NCBI GenBank assembly: GCA_028277845.1
Contig: JANQFL010000009.1
Location: 1-64,000 of the forward strand
Origin: Sneathiellales bacterium
Lineage (GTDB): Bacteria > Pseudomonadota > Alphaproteobacteria > JANQFL01
Length of the DNA: 64,000 nt
Reading direction: 5' to 3'
A model generated the notes under the pieces. It saw only the letters and a list, made by a program, of their open reading frames with translations. It did no database searches and was not told the DNA's origin. The position numbers and the translations under genes are program-made. Shown here one piece after another: positions 26,019-34,401 of the stretch. Numbering within the stretch: the stretch's first letter is position 1; the number at the start of each line of letters is the position of its first letter.

Positions 26019-26350
26019 TTTCCAGGATGTCATCCGACTTGCAGCCTCAGTGGCGAAGCGCAAGGCGCGGAATCGGGATCACCGCGATATCCTTTCGATG
26101 TGTTTGAAGACTGCAATGCTCGCGGTTGCAGAAGCACAACACTCAACGATATGCGCCAAGGCGTAAGACCAGTCTTATGCGCAACTGGAATATCGGCTTC
26201 GGGTCAAATGTTGCCGTTCTGACGTCGGCGCCACTCATTCCGCTTCCAGAGTTAGAGCGGAAGAAAGATTCTGAACGTCTTCCGCCACCGCGAACCGAAC
26301 GGCGTCGACGTACTTCCGCGCTTCAAGGACCGGCGCCGGCCGGCCTGTAG
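26019..26350. other. Decayed intergenic stretch
   Basis: Between the two regulator remnants. Short open frames occur but none has a recognisable domain, ribosome site or normal codon pattern. It probably contains eroded coding sequence. Confidence 0.35.
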
Positions 26351-26611
26351 CAGTTAGTCGAAACGGAGGATGGACAGCGGCACTCCGAATGCCGCGTCGT
26401 CGCGGTCTCTGCCGCCGTCATGGCCGGGGTTGGCATTGCCGCGTCGACCCGGCGCATGTTGCCGTTCGGCGCGGTCGACGTCGGCCCGAAACTCGGGCTT
26501 CCCGATTTGCCGCGCCTGCCCGTAATCCTGCACTCAAGGGTCAGGGACGGCCGGGCGCGCGCTGCGCTTGCCGCGCTTTCGGCCGCTTACAAGAGTGCAG
26601 TGCGGGATTAG
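26351..26611 (+). pseudogene. Possible remnant of a LysR-family regulator C-terminus
   Basis: The frame ending at TAG 26609 reads VVAVSAAVMAGVGIA, then LPFGAVDVGPKLGLPDLPRL, then PVILHSRVRDGRARAALAAL. This is the layout of the last part of a LysR effector-binding domain, ending in the usual alanine-rich helix. A TAG at 26348 stops the frame upstream and no helix-turn-helix part was found. Similarity was judged by eye, so the family is tentative. Confidence 0.4.
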
Positions 26612-26677
26612 CGATCAATCCCGAAGAAAGGATTCCCGGCTCACATCATTCGATCAGGTTACTGTCCGGTCGCGGTG

Positions 26678-27523
26678 CTAGAAGACTTGAAACCCCTTCG
26701 CGTATTCGAAATACAGATCCCGGGCGCGGCGGGCCACCGGGCCGGGCTGCAGTTCGCGGTCTTCCACACGGTTGACCGGCATGACCTTGCCGTAGTTCCC
26801 GGTGTTGAACACCTCGTCCGCTTCCATCACGTCCTGGCGGGTGACGATGCCTTCCTCGACCGTGACGCCGTCGTCGCGCAGCAGTTGGATGACACGCTGG
26901 CGGGTGACGCCGTTAAGGAAGGTGCCGTTGATCGCCGGGGTGCGGGCGATGCCGTCCTTGGCGATCCACAGATTGGCGGTCCCGAATTCAGCCACGTTGC
27001 CATTGGGATCCATCATGATGGCGTTGTCGAAGCCGCGCTCGTTCGCTTCCTTCAGGGCCCGTGAGGTGTTGGGATAGAGGCACGACGCCTTGGCGTCGGT
27101 CGGTGCCATATCCCGGGCCGGGCGCCGGTGGGTCGAGAAACACACTGAGAAACCGTTTGGCTCCGGGATCGGTTGTTCATAGATCGCCAGGATGAACCGG
27201 GTCGTTTCCTTTTCCGGCAGCAGAAAGCCATCCTTGGCGAAGAACATGGGCCGGACATACAGCTCCGCGTCCTTCGGCATCATGCGGATGCCTTCCTTGC
27301 ACAGTTCGACGATTTCGTCGGCGCTCAATGGCGTGCCCAGCAGCATGTTGTTGGCTGAATTGACCAGGCGCTGGCAGTGTTGATCAAGATCGGGCGCCAG
27401 TCCCCGAAACGCCCGCGCGCCATCGAATACGACCGATGACATCCAAAAAGCGTGGTCCATCGGACCGGTCACCATGGGTTGTTCGGTCGACCATTCGCCG
27501 TCGTAGTAATACACACCCGCCAT
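26678..27523 (-). CDS. Class IV aminotransferase (branched-chain type)
   Basis: 281 residues, PLP fold type IV. Motifs: FDGARAFRG, YVRPMFF, ASCLYPNTSRALKEA (following the candidate PLP lysine in DAKAS), AEFGTANLWI and NGVTRQRVIQLL. Best fit is branched-chain amino-acid aminotransferase (IlvE-like), interconverting Leu/Ile/Val and their 2-oxo acids. D-amino acid aminotransferase or aminodeoxychorismate lyase relatives are less likely given the arginine and EFGTAN patterns. Single gene. Start ATG 27523. Confidence 0.82.
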   Translation of the reverse strand: MAGVYYYDGEWSTEQPMVTGPMDHAFWMSSVVFDGARAFRGLAPDLDQHCQRLVNSANNMLLGTPLSADEIVELCKEGIRMMPKDAELYVRPMFFAKDGFLLPEKETTRFILAIYEQPIPEPNGFSVCFSTHRRPARDMAPTDAKASCLYPNTSRALKEANERGFDNAIMMDPNGNVAEFGTANLWIAKDGIARTPAINGTFLNGVTRQRVIQLLRDDGVTVEEGIVTRQDVMEADEVFNTGNYGKVMPVNRVEDRELQPGPVARRARDLYFEYAKGFQVF

Positions 27524-27661
27524 GACGTACGTGTTTCCCTAGTAATTGATTTCATTTGCGTGCGGCCGGTCCGTGCCGTGCCGCTGTTGGCGCCCACCAT
27601 AACCGGGCGCGGAGCGGAGGCCAAGCCGCGTAAACGGGGGATCAGACCTGCGTGGAGAGCG

Positions 27662-28294
27662 CTACTGGCTGGCCCAGATGATGCGGCCGATCCAGGCGAT
27701 ATCCTCCACATCCAGGGTGCGGTCGGGCAGGTCCGGGTTGAGGGAGGCCAGTTCGACCTTGTGGGCGGTCTTGCGCGCCAGTTGCTGCGCCAGAACCTCG
27801 CCCGACTTGGTCCGGACAATGACCCGGTCGCCGCGGCGGACGCCGGCCGACGGTGAAACAATGACCAGGTCGCCGTCACGGTAGACCGGCGTCATGCTAT
27901 CGCCGCACACCTCCAGCGCATAACCGTCGGGGTCGTTGACCTCGGGAAACGCGACTTCGTCCCAGCCGCTGCCGGACGGGTATCCGCTGTCATTGAATTG
28001 CCCGTCGCCGCCGGCATCGGACAGCGACATCAGCGGCACCCGGAACGGCCCGGAATTGTCGCCGTTTTCTCCCACAAGGCCGACGAACTCGCCCAGCGAA
28101 CTGGACGTGGCCTCAAGGATCTTGGCGACGCTTTCGGTGCTCGGCCAGCGCGGCTTGCCTTCGCGCGAGACCCGTTTGCTGACATTGAACGTGGTTGGAT
28201 CCAGGCCGGCCTTCTTCGCCAAGCCGGATGGGGATAACCCATGGCGAGCGGCAAGTGCATCAACGGCATGCCATATGCCTTTATGGGTCAACAT
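27662..28294 (-). CDS. HTH regulator with S24 (LexA-like) peptidase domain
   Basis: About 210 residues from ATG 28294. An N-terminal helix-turn-helix (HGLSPSGLAKKAGLDPTTFN) is followed by an S24 domain with EVCGDSMTPVYRDGDLVIV (the Ser) and GDRVIVRTKSGEVLAQQLARK (the Lys). This is the layout of cI/LexA-type repressors that may self-cleave. Chromosomal members in Alphaproteobacteria are common and not necessarily phage; no phage genes are nearby. A longer frame to 28369 lacks domain support. Targets unknown. Confidence 0.8.
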   Translation of the reverse strand: MLTHKGIWHAVDALAARHGLSPSGLAKKAGLDPTTFNVSKRVSREGKPRWPSTESVAKILEATSSSLGEFVGLVGENGDNSGPFRVPLMSLSDAGGDGQFNDSGYPSGSGWDEVAFPEVNDPDGYALEVCGDSMTPVYRDGDLVIVSPSAGVRRGDRVIVRTKSGEVLAQQLARKTAHKVELASLNPDLPDRTLDVEDIAWIGRIIWASQ

Positions 28295-28501
28295 GGGAAG
28301 ATTTTCATACACAATGGGCAAAAATGCACTAGGAAAATGAGCGCAGAGTCCTGACCAGACAGCACGCAATCTCAGGATGGCTGTTTATTCCTAGAACGCC
28401 GGTGTTGTGCGGACTTGAGTCGGTTGTTCGGACACGGTCCAAGCCGATGGTTGCCTATGCGGTGGGATTTGTTAGGTTCCAGCGCGAAACGGGAGACGGC
28501 G

Positions 28502-28858
28502 ATGGACAACCGGCTGATTTATCACATGTGCCGCAAGGACGAATGGGACGCGGCGTGCCGCGTCGGCCGCTATGACGGCTCGTCCCAGGATCAGGCCGAC
28601 GGCTTCATCCATTTCTCCGACGGCAAGCAGGTGCGGGAAAGCGCCGCCAAGCACCGGGCCGGTCAGGACGGATTGGTGTTGTTAACCGTCGAGAGCAGCG
28701 TCCTGGGTGATGCCCTGCGCTGGGAAGCCTCCCGCGGCGGCGCCCTGTTTCCCCACCTCTACGGTCCGTTGAACCCGTCGGACGTGCGGATGGTCTGTGA
28801 CGTGCCGCTCGGAGCCGACGGCGCACATGTCTTTCCCGACAACGGAGACATCGTTTGA
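28502..28858 (+). CDS. DUF952 family protein
   Basis: 118 residues, ATG 28502 behind GGGAGA. Matches DUF952: YHMCRKDEWDAA, DGFIHFSDGKQVRESA, LRWEASRGGALFPHLYGPL. The family is often encoded directly before pyrD in Alphaproteobacteria. Function is unknown; an ADP-ribosyltransferase-like fold has been suggested for relatives. Its stop overlaps the TTG start of pyrD (TTGA), indicating translational coupling. Confidence 0.83.
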   Translation: MDNRLIYHMCRKDEWDAACRVGRYDGSSQDQADGFIHFSDGKQVRESAAKHRAGQDGLVLLTVESSVLGDALRWEASRGGALFPHLYGPLNPSDVRMVCDVPLGADGAHVFPDNGDIV

Positions 28859-29922
28859 CCGGCATGCTGGGCCTGGCCACGTCCTGTTTGCGCCTGCTGC
28901 CGCCGGAAGCGGCGCACCGGCTGACCATCCGGCTTCTATCCACCGGCCTGGCGCCGGCGGCTTCGGGCGGTGATGACCCGGTCCTGCAGACCACGTTGTG
29001 GGGCCGAACTCTGAGCAATCCGGTCGGGCTGGCTGCCGGCTTCGACAAGAACGCCGAGGTCTTCGCCGTGATGACCAAACTGGGGTTCGGCCTGGTCGAA
29101 GTGGGCAGCGTCACGCCCAGGCCGCAGGCCGGCAATCCGCGGCCCCGGCTGTTCCGCCTGCCGGAAGACCGCGCCGTGATCAACCGGATGGGCTTCAACA
29201 ATCTCGGCCATGCGGCGGCCCGGAAACGCCTGCAGGACCGCCAGGCCGGTGGCGCTTTGGTCGGCGTCAACCTCGGCGCCAACAAGGACAGCGCTGACCG
29301 CGTCGCCGATTACGTCACCGGCGTGGCGGTTCTGGGGCCGTTGGCCGATTACGTGGTGGTCAATATTTCGTCACCCAACACACCCGGCCTGCAGGCCTTG
29401 CAGGGCAAAGCCGAACTGGACGATCTGCTGTCGCGTGTGCTGGAGGCGCGCAACCAGGCGCGGGAGAGCACCGGCCGGGCCATGCCTCTCGTGCTGAAGA
29501 TCGCGCCGGACCTGACCGACGCGGACGTGGAGGACATTTGCGCCGCCGCGTTGGCGCATAAGCTCGACGGCCTGATCGTGTCCAACACCACCATCGCACG
29601 GCCGGACTCCCTGCGCAGCGCGCACAAATCGGAAGCCGGCGGCCTCAGCGGCCGGCCGTTGTTGGCGCCGTCGACGCAATTGCTGGCCGATGTCTACCGC
29701 CGTACCGGCGGCGCCATACCGCTGATCGGCGTCGGCGGCATCGCCTCGGGCGCCGACGCCTACGCCAAGATCCGCGCCGGGGCGTCGGCCGTACAGCTCT
29801 ACACCGCCCTGGTGTTCGCAGGCCCGAGCCTGGTCGGCGGGATCAAGCGGAACCTGGCAGGGCTTCTCAAACGGGACGGCTTCGGCACGATCGCGGACGC
29901 CGTCGGCGCCGACTGCCGCTGA
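28855..29922 (+). CDS. pyrD: Dihydroorotate dehydrogenase (quinone)
   Basis: 355 residues of class 2, membrane-associated type: an N-terminal helical extension (LPPEAAHRLTIRLL) for quinone access, then the FMN barrel with NPVGLAAGFDKNAEV, INRMGFNNLG, VNISSPNTPGLQ (Ser catalytic base) and IGVGGIASGADAY. It oxidises dihydroorotate in pyrimidine synthesis. The start is TTG 28855, supported by GGAGA six bases upstream and by the overlap with the DUF952 stop; ATG 28864 is the alternative. Confidence 0.95.
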   Translation: MTGMLGLATSCLRLLPPEAAHRLTIRLLSTGLAPAASGGDDPVLQTTLWGRTLSNPVGLAAGFDKNAEVFAVMTKLGFGLVEVGSVTPRPQAGNPRPRLFRLPEDRAVINRMGFNNLGHAAARKRLQDRQAGGALVGVNLGANKDSADRVADYVTGVAVLGPLADYVVVNISSPNTPGLQALQGKAELDDLLSRVLEARNQARESTGRAMPLVLKIAPDLTDADVEDICAAALAHKLDGLIVSNTTIARPDSLRSAHKSEAGGLSGRPLLAPSTQLLADVYRRTGGAIPLIGVGGIASGADAYAKIRAGASAVQLYTALVFAGPSLVGGIKRNLAGLLKRDGFGTIADAVGADCR

Positions 29923-29937
29923 CCGGGCGCCGCGCCT

Positions 29938-30789
29938 CTATGCCTCGTTCTTCAATGGATTGCGCAGCGTGCCGATGCCGCTGATCTCCACCTCCACCGT
30001 ATCGCCGTCTTTCATGTAGACCGGCGGCTTGCGCTTGAAGCCGACGCCGCCGGGCGTGCCGGTGATGATCACGTCGCCCGGGCGCAGCGGCATGAACGAC
30101 GAGATGTAGGAAATCAGATAGGGAATGTTGAAGATCAGCTGATCGGTGTTGGCGTGCTGCATCTGCTCGCCGTTCAGCCGGGTGGTCAGCGTCAGTTGGG
30201 TCGGGTCGGGGATTTCGTCGGCCGTCACCATCCAAGGGCCGAAGGCGCCGGTGGCGGGAAAGTTCTTGCCCGGCAGGAACTGATGGGTATGGCCCTGGAA
30301 GTCGCGGATGCTGCCGTCGTTGTAACAGGAATAGCCGGCGATGGTGGACAGCGCGTCCTCGCGACTGACATGCCGGGCGGTCTTGCCCATGATCACCGCC
30401 AGTTCGCCTTCATAGTCGTATTTGTCCGAGTTGCGCGGCACGATCATCGGCTGTGCGTGACCCACCTGGGAATCGGCGTAACGCGGGAACAGCACCGGAT
30501 AGCCGCTGGGCTCGCGGCCGGTTTCGACCCGGTGGTCCTCGTAGTTCAGGCCGACGCAGACGATCTTGCCGGGGCGCGGTATGACCGGGCGGAAGACCAC
30601 GTCGTCGAAGCCGTAGTCGGCGTCGGCGCCGGCCGCGGCTTGCGCCACCTGGTCGAGGGCCTCGCCGTCCAGAACCGCCTTGATCTTGGGCAGGCTGCCG
30701 CCGAGCCGCGGGGCCATGTCGATGACGCCGGAATCGGTGGCGACGCCGTAGGTTTCCGAATTGCCGACGGAAAAGGACATCAATTTCAT
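29938..30789 (-). CDS. Fumarylacetoacetate hydrolase-family protein
   Basis: 283 residues. FAH catalytic domain with CVGLNYEDH, YDYEGELAVIMGKTARH (metal-binding Glu), SIRDFQGHTHQFLPGKNF and IITGTPGGVGFKR. Such proteins are C-C bond hydrolases, isomerases or decarboxylases in aromatic and sugar-acid degradation (for example acylpyruvase or ureidoglycolate lyase annotations). Neighbouring catabolic genes do not fix the substrate. It lies downstream of an acyl-CoA dehydrogenase gene on the same strand, with a 99-base gap. Confidence 0.85.
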   Translation of the reverse strand: MKLMSFSVGNSETYGVATDSGVIDMAPRLGGSLPKIKAVLDGEALDQVAQAAAGADADYGFDDVVFRPVIPRPGKIVCVGLNYEDHRVETGREPSGYPVLFPRYADSQVGHAQPMIVPRNSDKYDYEGELAVIMGKTARHVSREDALSTIAGYSCYNDGSIRDFQGHTHQFLPGKNFPATGAFGPWMVTADEIPDPTQLTLTTRLNGEQMQHANTDQLIFNIPYLISYISSFMPLRPGDVIITGTPGGVGFKRKPPVYMKDGDTVEVEISGIGTLRNPLKNEA

Positions 30790-30888
30790 GGCCGAGTTAC
30801 TCCTGCAATGCCGAACAAGGGGCGGTCAAGCTGGCAAAGCCGCCCCGCCTTGTCAATGTGCGGCCGTTCCGGCATGCGGAAAAGGACG

Positions 30889-32049
30889 CTAGCGGCGCTG
30901 GTCAAACCGGCGGCCGATCATGGCGGCGGCGATGTTGACCTTCTGGATATCGATGGTGCCGCCGGCGATGCCCCAGCCCCATGAATCGCGGAAGCGCCGC
31001 TCGGCGGCGAAGGATTTGGAGTAGCCGTAGCCGCCCATCAGCTGCAACGCCGTGCCGCAGACCTCGCGGGCGATTTCGTTGGCGAAGCATTTGGCGACGC
31101 TGGATTCGTACACCGACGGCAGGCCGTGGGCCGAATTGTGCGCCGCCCGGTGAATGAGCAGCCGGGATGCCTCCACCCGCATGGCCATCTCGGCGAGCTT
31201 GAGCTGCACCGCCTGGAAGTCGGCGATGGGTTTGCCGAACTGATGACGCTCCTGCACGTAGGCGAGGGCGTCCTCCAGCGCGGCGGCGGCCTGTCCCAAG
31301 GCCATCGTGGCGTTGCCGCAGCGCTCCAGATCGAAGGCCTCCATCAGCTTGGGGAAGCCGCCGGCCGGCACGATCAGATTGTCGGCCGGCACTTCGGCGT
31401 CGTCGAGGAAGATGTCGGCGGACGGAATGCCGCGGAATCCCATCAGTTCGTCGTTGGGGCCGAAGCGCAGGCCCGGCGCGTCCTTTTCCACGTAGACCGC
31501 GCCGACGCCCTTGGCGCCGGGATCATCGGACAGGCGGCAATACACCAAGTAGCCGTCCGAATGGCCGCCGCCGGAACACCAGCGCTTCTGGCCGTTGAGC
31601 ACGATGGTGTCGCCCTTGACCACGGCGCGGGTCTTCAGATCGGTAAGCGCGGTGCCGGCATCGGGTTCCGACATGGACACGGCGATAACGATCTCGCCGG
31701 CGCACATGGCCGGCAAAACGCGGCGCTTCAGGGTCTCGTTGCCGAAATGCTCGATCGCCTTGGACGGCCCGACACAGCTCTCGAACACCGGGAAGGCCAC
31801 CGCCGACGAGACCTTGGCGAATTCCTCCAGCACCAGCAGGGCATCGAGATTGCTCATGCCCAGGCCGCCGTATTTCGGCGACACGTTGACGCCGAGGAAA
31901 CCCATCTCGGCATAGCGCTTGCGCCATTCCTCGGACAGCGGTTCGTTGCCGTCCTCCAGTGTGCGGGCGATATCGGGCAACTGTTCGGTGGCGAAGCGCC
32001 TGGCCGTTTCCTGCAGCGATTTCTGGTCTTCGTTCAGGGTAAAATCCAT
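30889..32049 (-). CDS. Acyl-CoA dehydrogenase
   Basis: 386 residues from ATG 32049, which has GGAG six bases upstream; a longer frame to 32163 has no support. Typical FAD enzyme: MSEPDAGTALTDLKTRA, GQKRWCSGGGHSDG, RHQFGKPIADFQAVQ and LQLMGGYGYSKSFAAER. It oxidises an acyl-CoA to the enoyl-CoA; chain specificity is unknown. It follows an MFS transporter gene by 14 bases, suggesting uptake and oxidation of one carboxylic acid. Confidence 0.88.
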   Translation of the reverse strand: MDFTLNEDQKSLQETARRFATEQLPDIARTLEDGNEPLSEEWRKRYAEMGFLGVNVSPKYGGLGMSNLDALLVLEEFAKVSSAVAFPVFESCVGPSKAIEHFGNETLKRRVLPAMCAGEIVIAVSMSEPDAGTALTDLKTRAVVKGDTIVLNGQKRWCSGGGHSDGYLVYCRLSDDPGAKGVGAVYVEKDAPGLRFGPNDELMGFRGIPSADIFLDDAEVPADNLIVPAGGFPKLMEAFDLERCGNATMALGQAAAALEDALAYVQERHQFGKPIADFQAVQLKLAEMAMRVEASRLLIHRAAHNSAHGLPSVYESSVAKCFANEIAREVCGTALQLMGGYGYSKSFAAERRFRDSWGWGIAGGTIDIQKVNIAAAMIGRRFDQRR

Positions 32050-32063
32050 GTTGCACTCCGCGA

Positions 32064-33308
32064 TTATCGTTGGGCCAGCGCCCGCACCAGCCAGAACGGC
32101 GTCGATCCGAGGGCGACGCCGATAATCGAAAAAATCAGGACGGCATTGTAGTCGCCGCTCCAATCATACAGGGCACCGCTGATCCACGACCCGCAGGCAC
32201 CGCCCAAACCGCCGCCCAGGGTGACGGCGCCGAGTATCGCACCCACATTGGGGCCGCGGAACAGGGTGGCGGTGGTGGTCGATACCAGCGGGCCGCGGGA
32301 CCCGAGCGTCAGCCCGGTGCAGATGACGAACAGCGGCAGCAGCCACGGCGCCGAATGGAACTGCATGACGTATAGGCAGAGCAGACCCGCCAACGTCAGC
32401 ACATAGGTCGCCATCACCGTATTGCGCCGTCCGAGCCGGTCGGCCAACCAGCCGGCGCTGAGCATGCCGACCGGCGTCAGGATCCCCGTGAAGCCGAAGG
32501 CGCTGGCAGCGGTCAGGGCGGAATAGCCGACGCTGGTCAAATAGGCTACGACCTGCACGACCATGGCGTAGATACCGACTGCCGTGAAGAAATAGACCGA
32601 GAACAATCCCCAGAACGCCGGATTACGGGCGACGGCGGCGAACGTCCACGGCTCACCGCCGGCATGGGCCGTCGTCGCCTGGTCCGTCCGGTCGCGCCCG
32701 TCGTGCGCCAATCTTTTCCACGGCAGAAAAACGATCAGAATGCCCAGAATGACAAACGCCGCGGCACCCAGCCAGACATAGGCCTGGCGCCAGCCTGCGC
32801 CGTCGATGAGGACTTGCGACAACGGCAGGACGGTGAAGGTGCCGATGCCCATGGCCGAATACACCAATGCCGTGACGGTGCTGAAGTTCTTGTCGAACCA
32901 GCGGCTCAGTAACGCGGTATGCGGGACGTTGCCCAGCGCCGCCCCGGCGAAGCCGATGGGAACGGACAGGCCCAAATAGAAGTGCCAGCGCGCGGTCGCC
33001 ATGCTGGCCACAAGCAGCCCGCCGGCCAGGGCGAGAATACCCAGGAGGTAAAGCCGCCTCGGCCCCCAGCGGTCGAACAAATGGCCGGCCAGCGGTGCCG
33101 ACAGGCCCGCCGTCAGCATGATCACGGAATAGATGCCTGTCAGGGAATTCCGTGGCCAGCCGAACTCCGCCGACAACGGCAGCAGAAACACCGTGAACGA
33201 TTCCGCCAGACCCCGGCTCACCATGCCGAACAGGAAGCATACGGCGACGATGATGAAGGCGAGCGTTCGGGGTGGCGGCATCCGTGTGCGATCGAAGTGA
33301 ATGGGCAA
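32064..33308 (-). CDS. MFS transporter, monocarboxylate-type
   Basis: 414 residues with about twelve hydrophobic segments. An N-terminal pattern (VSRGLAESFTVFLLPLSAEFGW, then NSLTGIYSVIML) is typical of the MCT/OxlT-like MFS group, with GHLFDRWGPRRLYL and AGWLADRLGRRNTV as the two MFS loop motifs. Inner-membrane uptake of a mono- or dicarboxylate is the likely role. Probably the first gene of a unit with the acyl-CoA dehydrogenase downstream. Confidence 0.85.
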   Translation of the reverse strand: MPIHFDRTRMPPPRTLAFIIVAVCFLFGMVSRGLAESFTVFLLPLSAEFGWPRNSLTGIYSVIMLTAGLSAPLAGHLFDRWGPRRLYLLGILALAGGLLVASMATARWHFYLGLSVPIGFAGAALGNVPHTALLSRWFDKNFSTVTALVYSAMGIGTFTVLPLSQVLIDGAGWRQAYVWLGAAAFVILGILIVFLPWKRLAHDGRDRTDQATTAHAGGEPWTFAAVARNPAFWGLFSVYFFTAVGIYAMVVQVVAYLTSVGYSALTAASAFGFTGILTPVGMLSAGWLADRLGRRNTVMATYVLTLAGLLCLYVMQFHSAPWLLPLFVICTGLTLGSRGPLVSTTTATLFRGPNVGAILGAVTLGGGLGGACGSWISGALYDWSGDYNAVLIFSIIGVALGSTPFWLVRALAQR

Positions 33309-33392
33309 ATTCAGCCCGTAAACCTAGCGGTGCGTGCGCGATGCGGCAAACCGTGACGAAGGTTGCCTGGGAAATTGCCCGGTTCCCCGGCG

Positions 33393-34367
33393 TCAGTGCA
33401 GAGCCAGCAGGAGTTTCCCCGCAGCTTGCCGGCTCTCGATCCGGCGGTGCATGTCGCGGACGTTGTCCAGCGGAAACGTCTCGACGATGGGCACATCCAG
33501 CCAGCCTTCGACCAGGGCATTGAGCACGTAATCCATGCCGCGCCGCCACAGAACCGGGTCGGGCATGACATGGCTGATGGAAAAGCGGGTGAAGGCGCAG
33601 GAGCGCGGCAGCACCCGGTCGCGGATGTTGTCGAACGGCTTGCCCTGGGCCTCGCCGATGTTGATCACGTGCCCGAGTATGCGCACGGCATCGAAACTGC
33701 GGTCCAGGGTTTTGTCGCCGAGCGAATCGATCACCAGGTCGACGCCGCGGCCGGCGGTTCGTTCCATCGCCACGGCGACGAAGTCCTCTTCCTTGAGATT
33801 GACGACCCGTTCCGCGCCGTACTCCAGCGCCTTCACTTCCTTGCCCCGTGTGCCGACCGTACCGATGACGCGTGCACCGGCTTTGACGGCCAACTGTATG
33901 ACCTGCAGGCCGACTCCGCCGCCCGCCGCGTGGACCAGCACCACGTCGCCTTCCTTCAACGCGACGACGGTGTGCAGCATGTGATAGGCCGTCAACGCCT
34001 GGATCGGAAAAGCGGCGCCGACATCCAAACCGACCTCATCGGGCAGCCTGGTCACCATGGCGCCGGCGGCGACGCACTTTTCCGCATAGCCACCCATGTT
34101 GGTCAGGGCCGTCACCCGGTCCCCGGCGGCGACATGATCGACGCCGGCGCCAGCCGCCAGAACGGTGCCGGAAACCTCCAAGCCGGGAACGACGGGAAAC
34201 GAATAGGGTTGCGGGTAGATGCCGCTGCGCACTTGGGTGTCGGCCCAGTTGCATCCGGCGAACGCGGTTTCGATCAGCACGTCGCCATCGCCCGCAACCG
34301 GGTCCGGCATGTCCTCGATGACCAGGGCGAACAACCCGCCCGCCGCTCTCACGTTCACTGCCCGCAT
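33393..34367 (-). CDS. Zinc-free quinone oxidoreductase-like MDR protein
   Basis: 324 residues from ATG 34367, behind GGGGAACGG. A medium-chain dehydrogenase/reductase with HAAGGGVGLQVIQLA (NADPH site), AGNNWADTQ-like segment GCNWADTQVRSGIYP, and no catalytic zinc ligands, so of the NADPH:quinone reductase (QOR) subgroup. The substrate may be a quinone or an enone. It lies 35 bases upstream of nothing else on its strand and is preceded by the hydantoinase B gene, so it may belong to that operon. Confidence 0.82.
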   Translation of the reverse strand: MRAVNVRAAGGLFALVIEDMPDPVAGDGDVLIETAFAGCNWADTQVRSGIYPQPYSFPVVPGLEVSGTVLAAGAGVDHVAAGDRVTALTNMGGYAEKCVAAGAMVTRLPDEVGLDVGAAFPIQALTAYHMLHTVVALKEGDVVLVHAAGGGVGLQVIQLAVKAGARVIGTVGTRGKEVKALEYGAERVVNLKEEDFVAVAMERTAGRGVDLVIDSLGDKTLDRSFDAVRILGHVINIGEAQGKPFDNIRDRVLPRSCAFTRFSISHVMPDPVLWRRGMDYVLNALVEGWLDVPIVETFPLDNVRDMHRRIESRQAAGKLLLALH

Positions 34368-34401
34368 AATCCGTTCCCCCCAATCCCAATCATATTGTTG
34401 C

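Noticed and set aside
27662-28294. S24/HTH regulator as a prophage repressor
   Set aside because: No integrase, attachment site or phage structural gene within the window; housekeeping genes lie on both sides.
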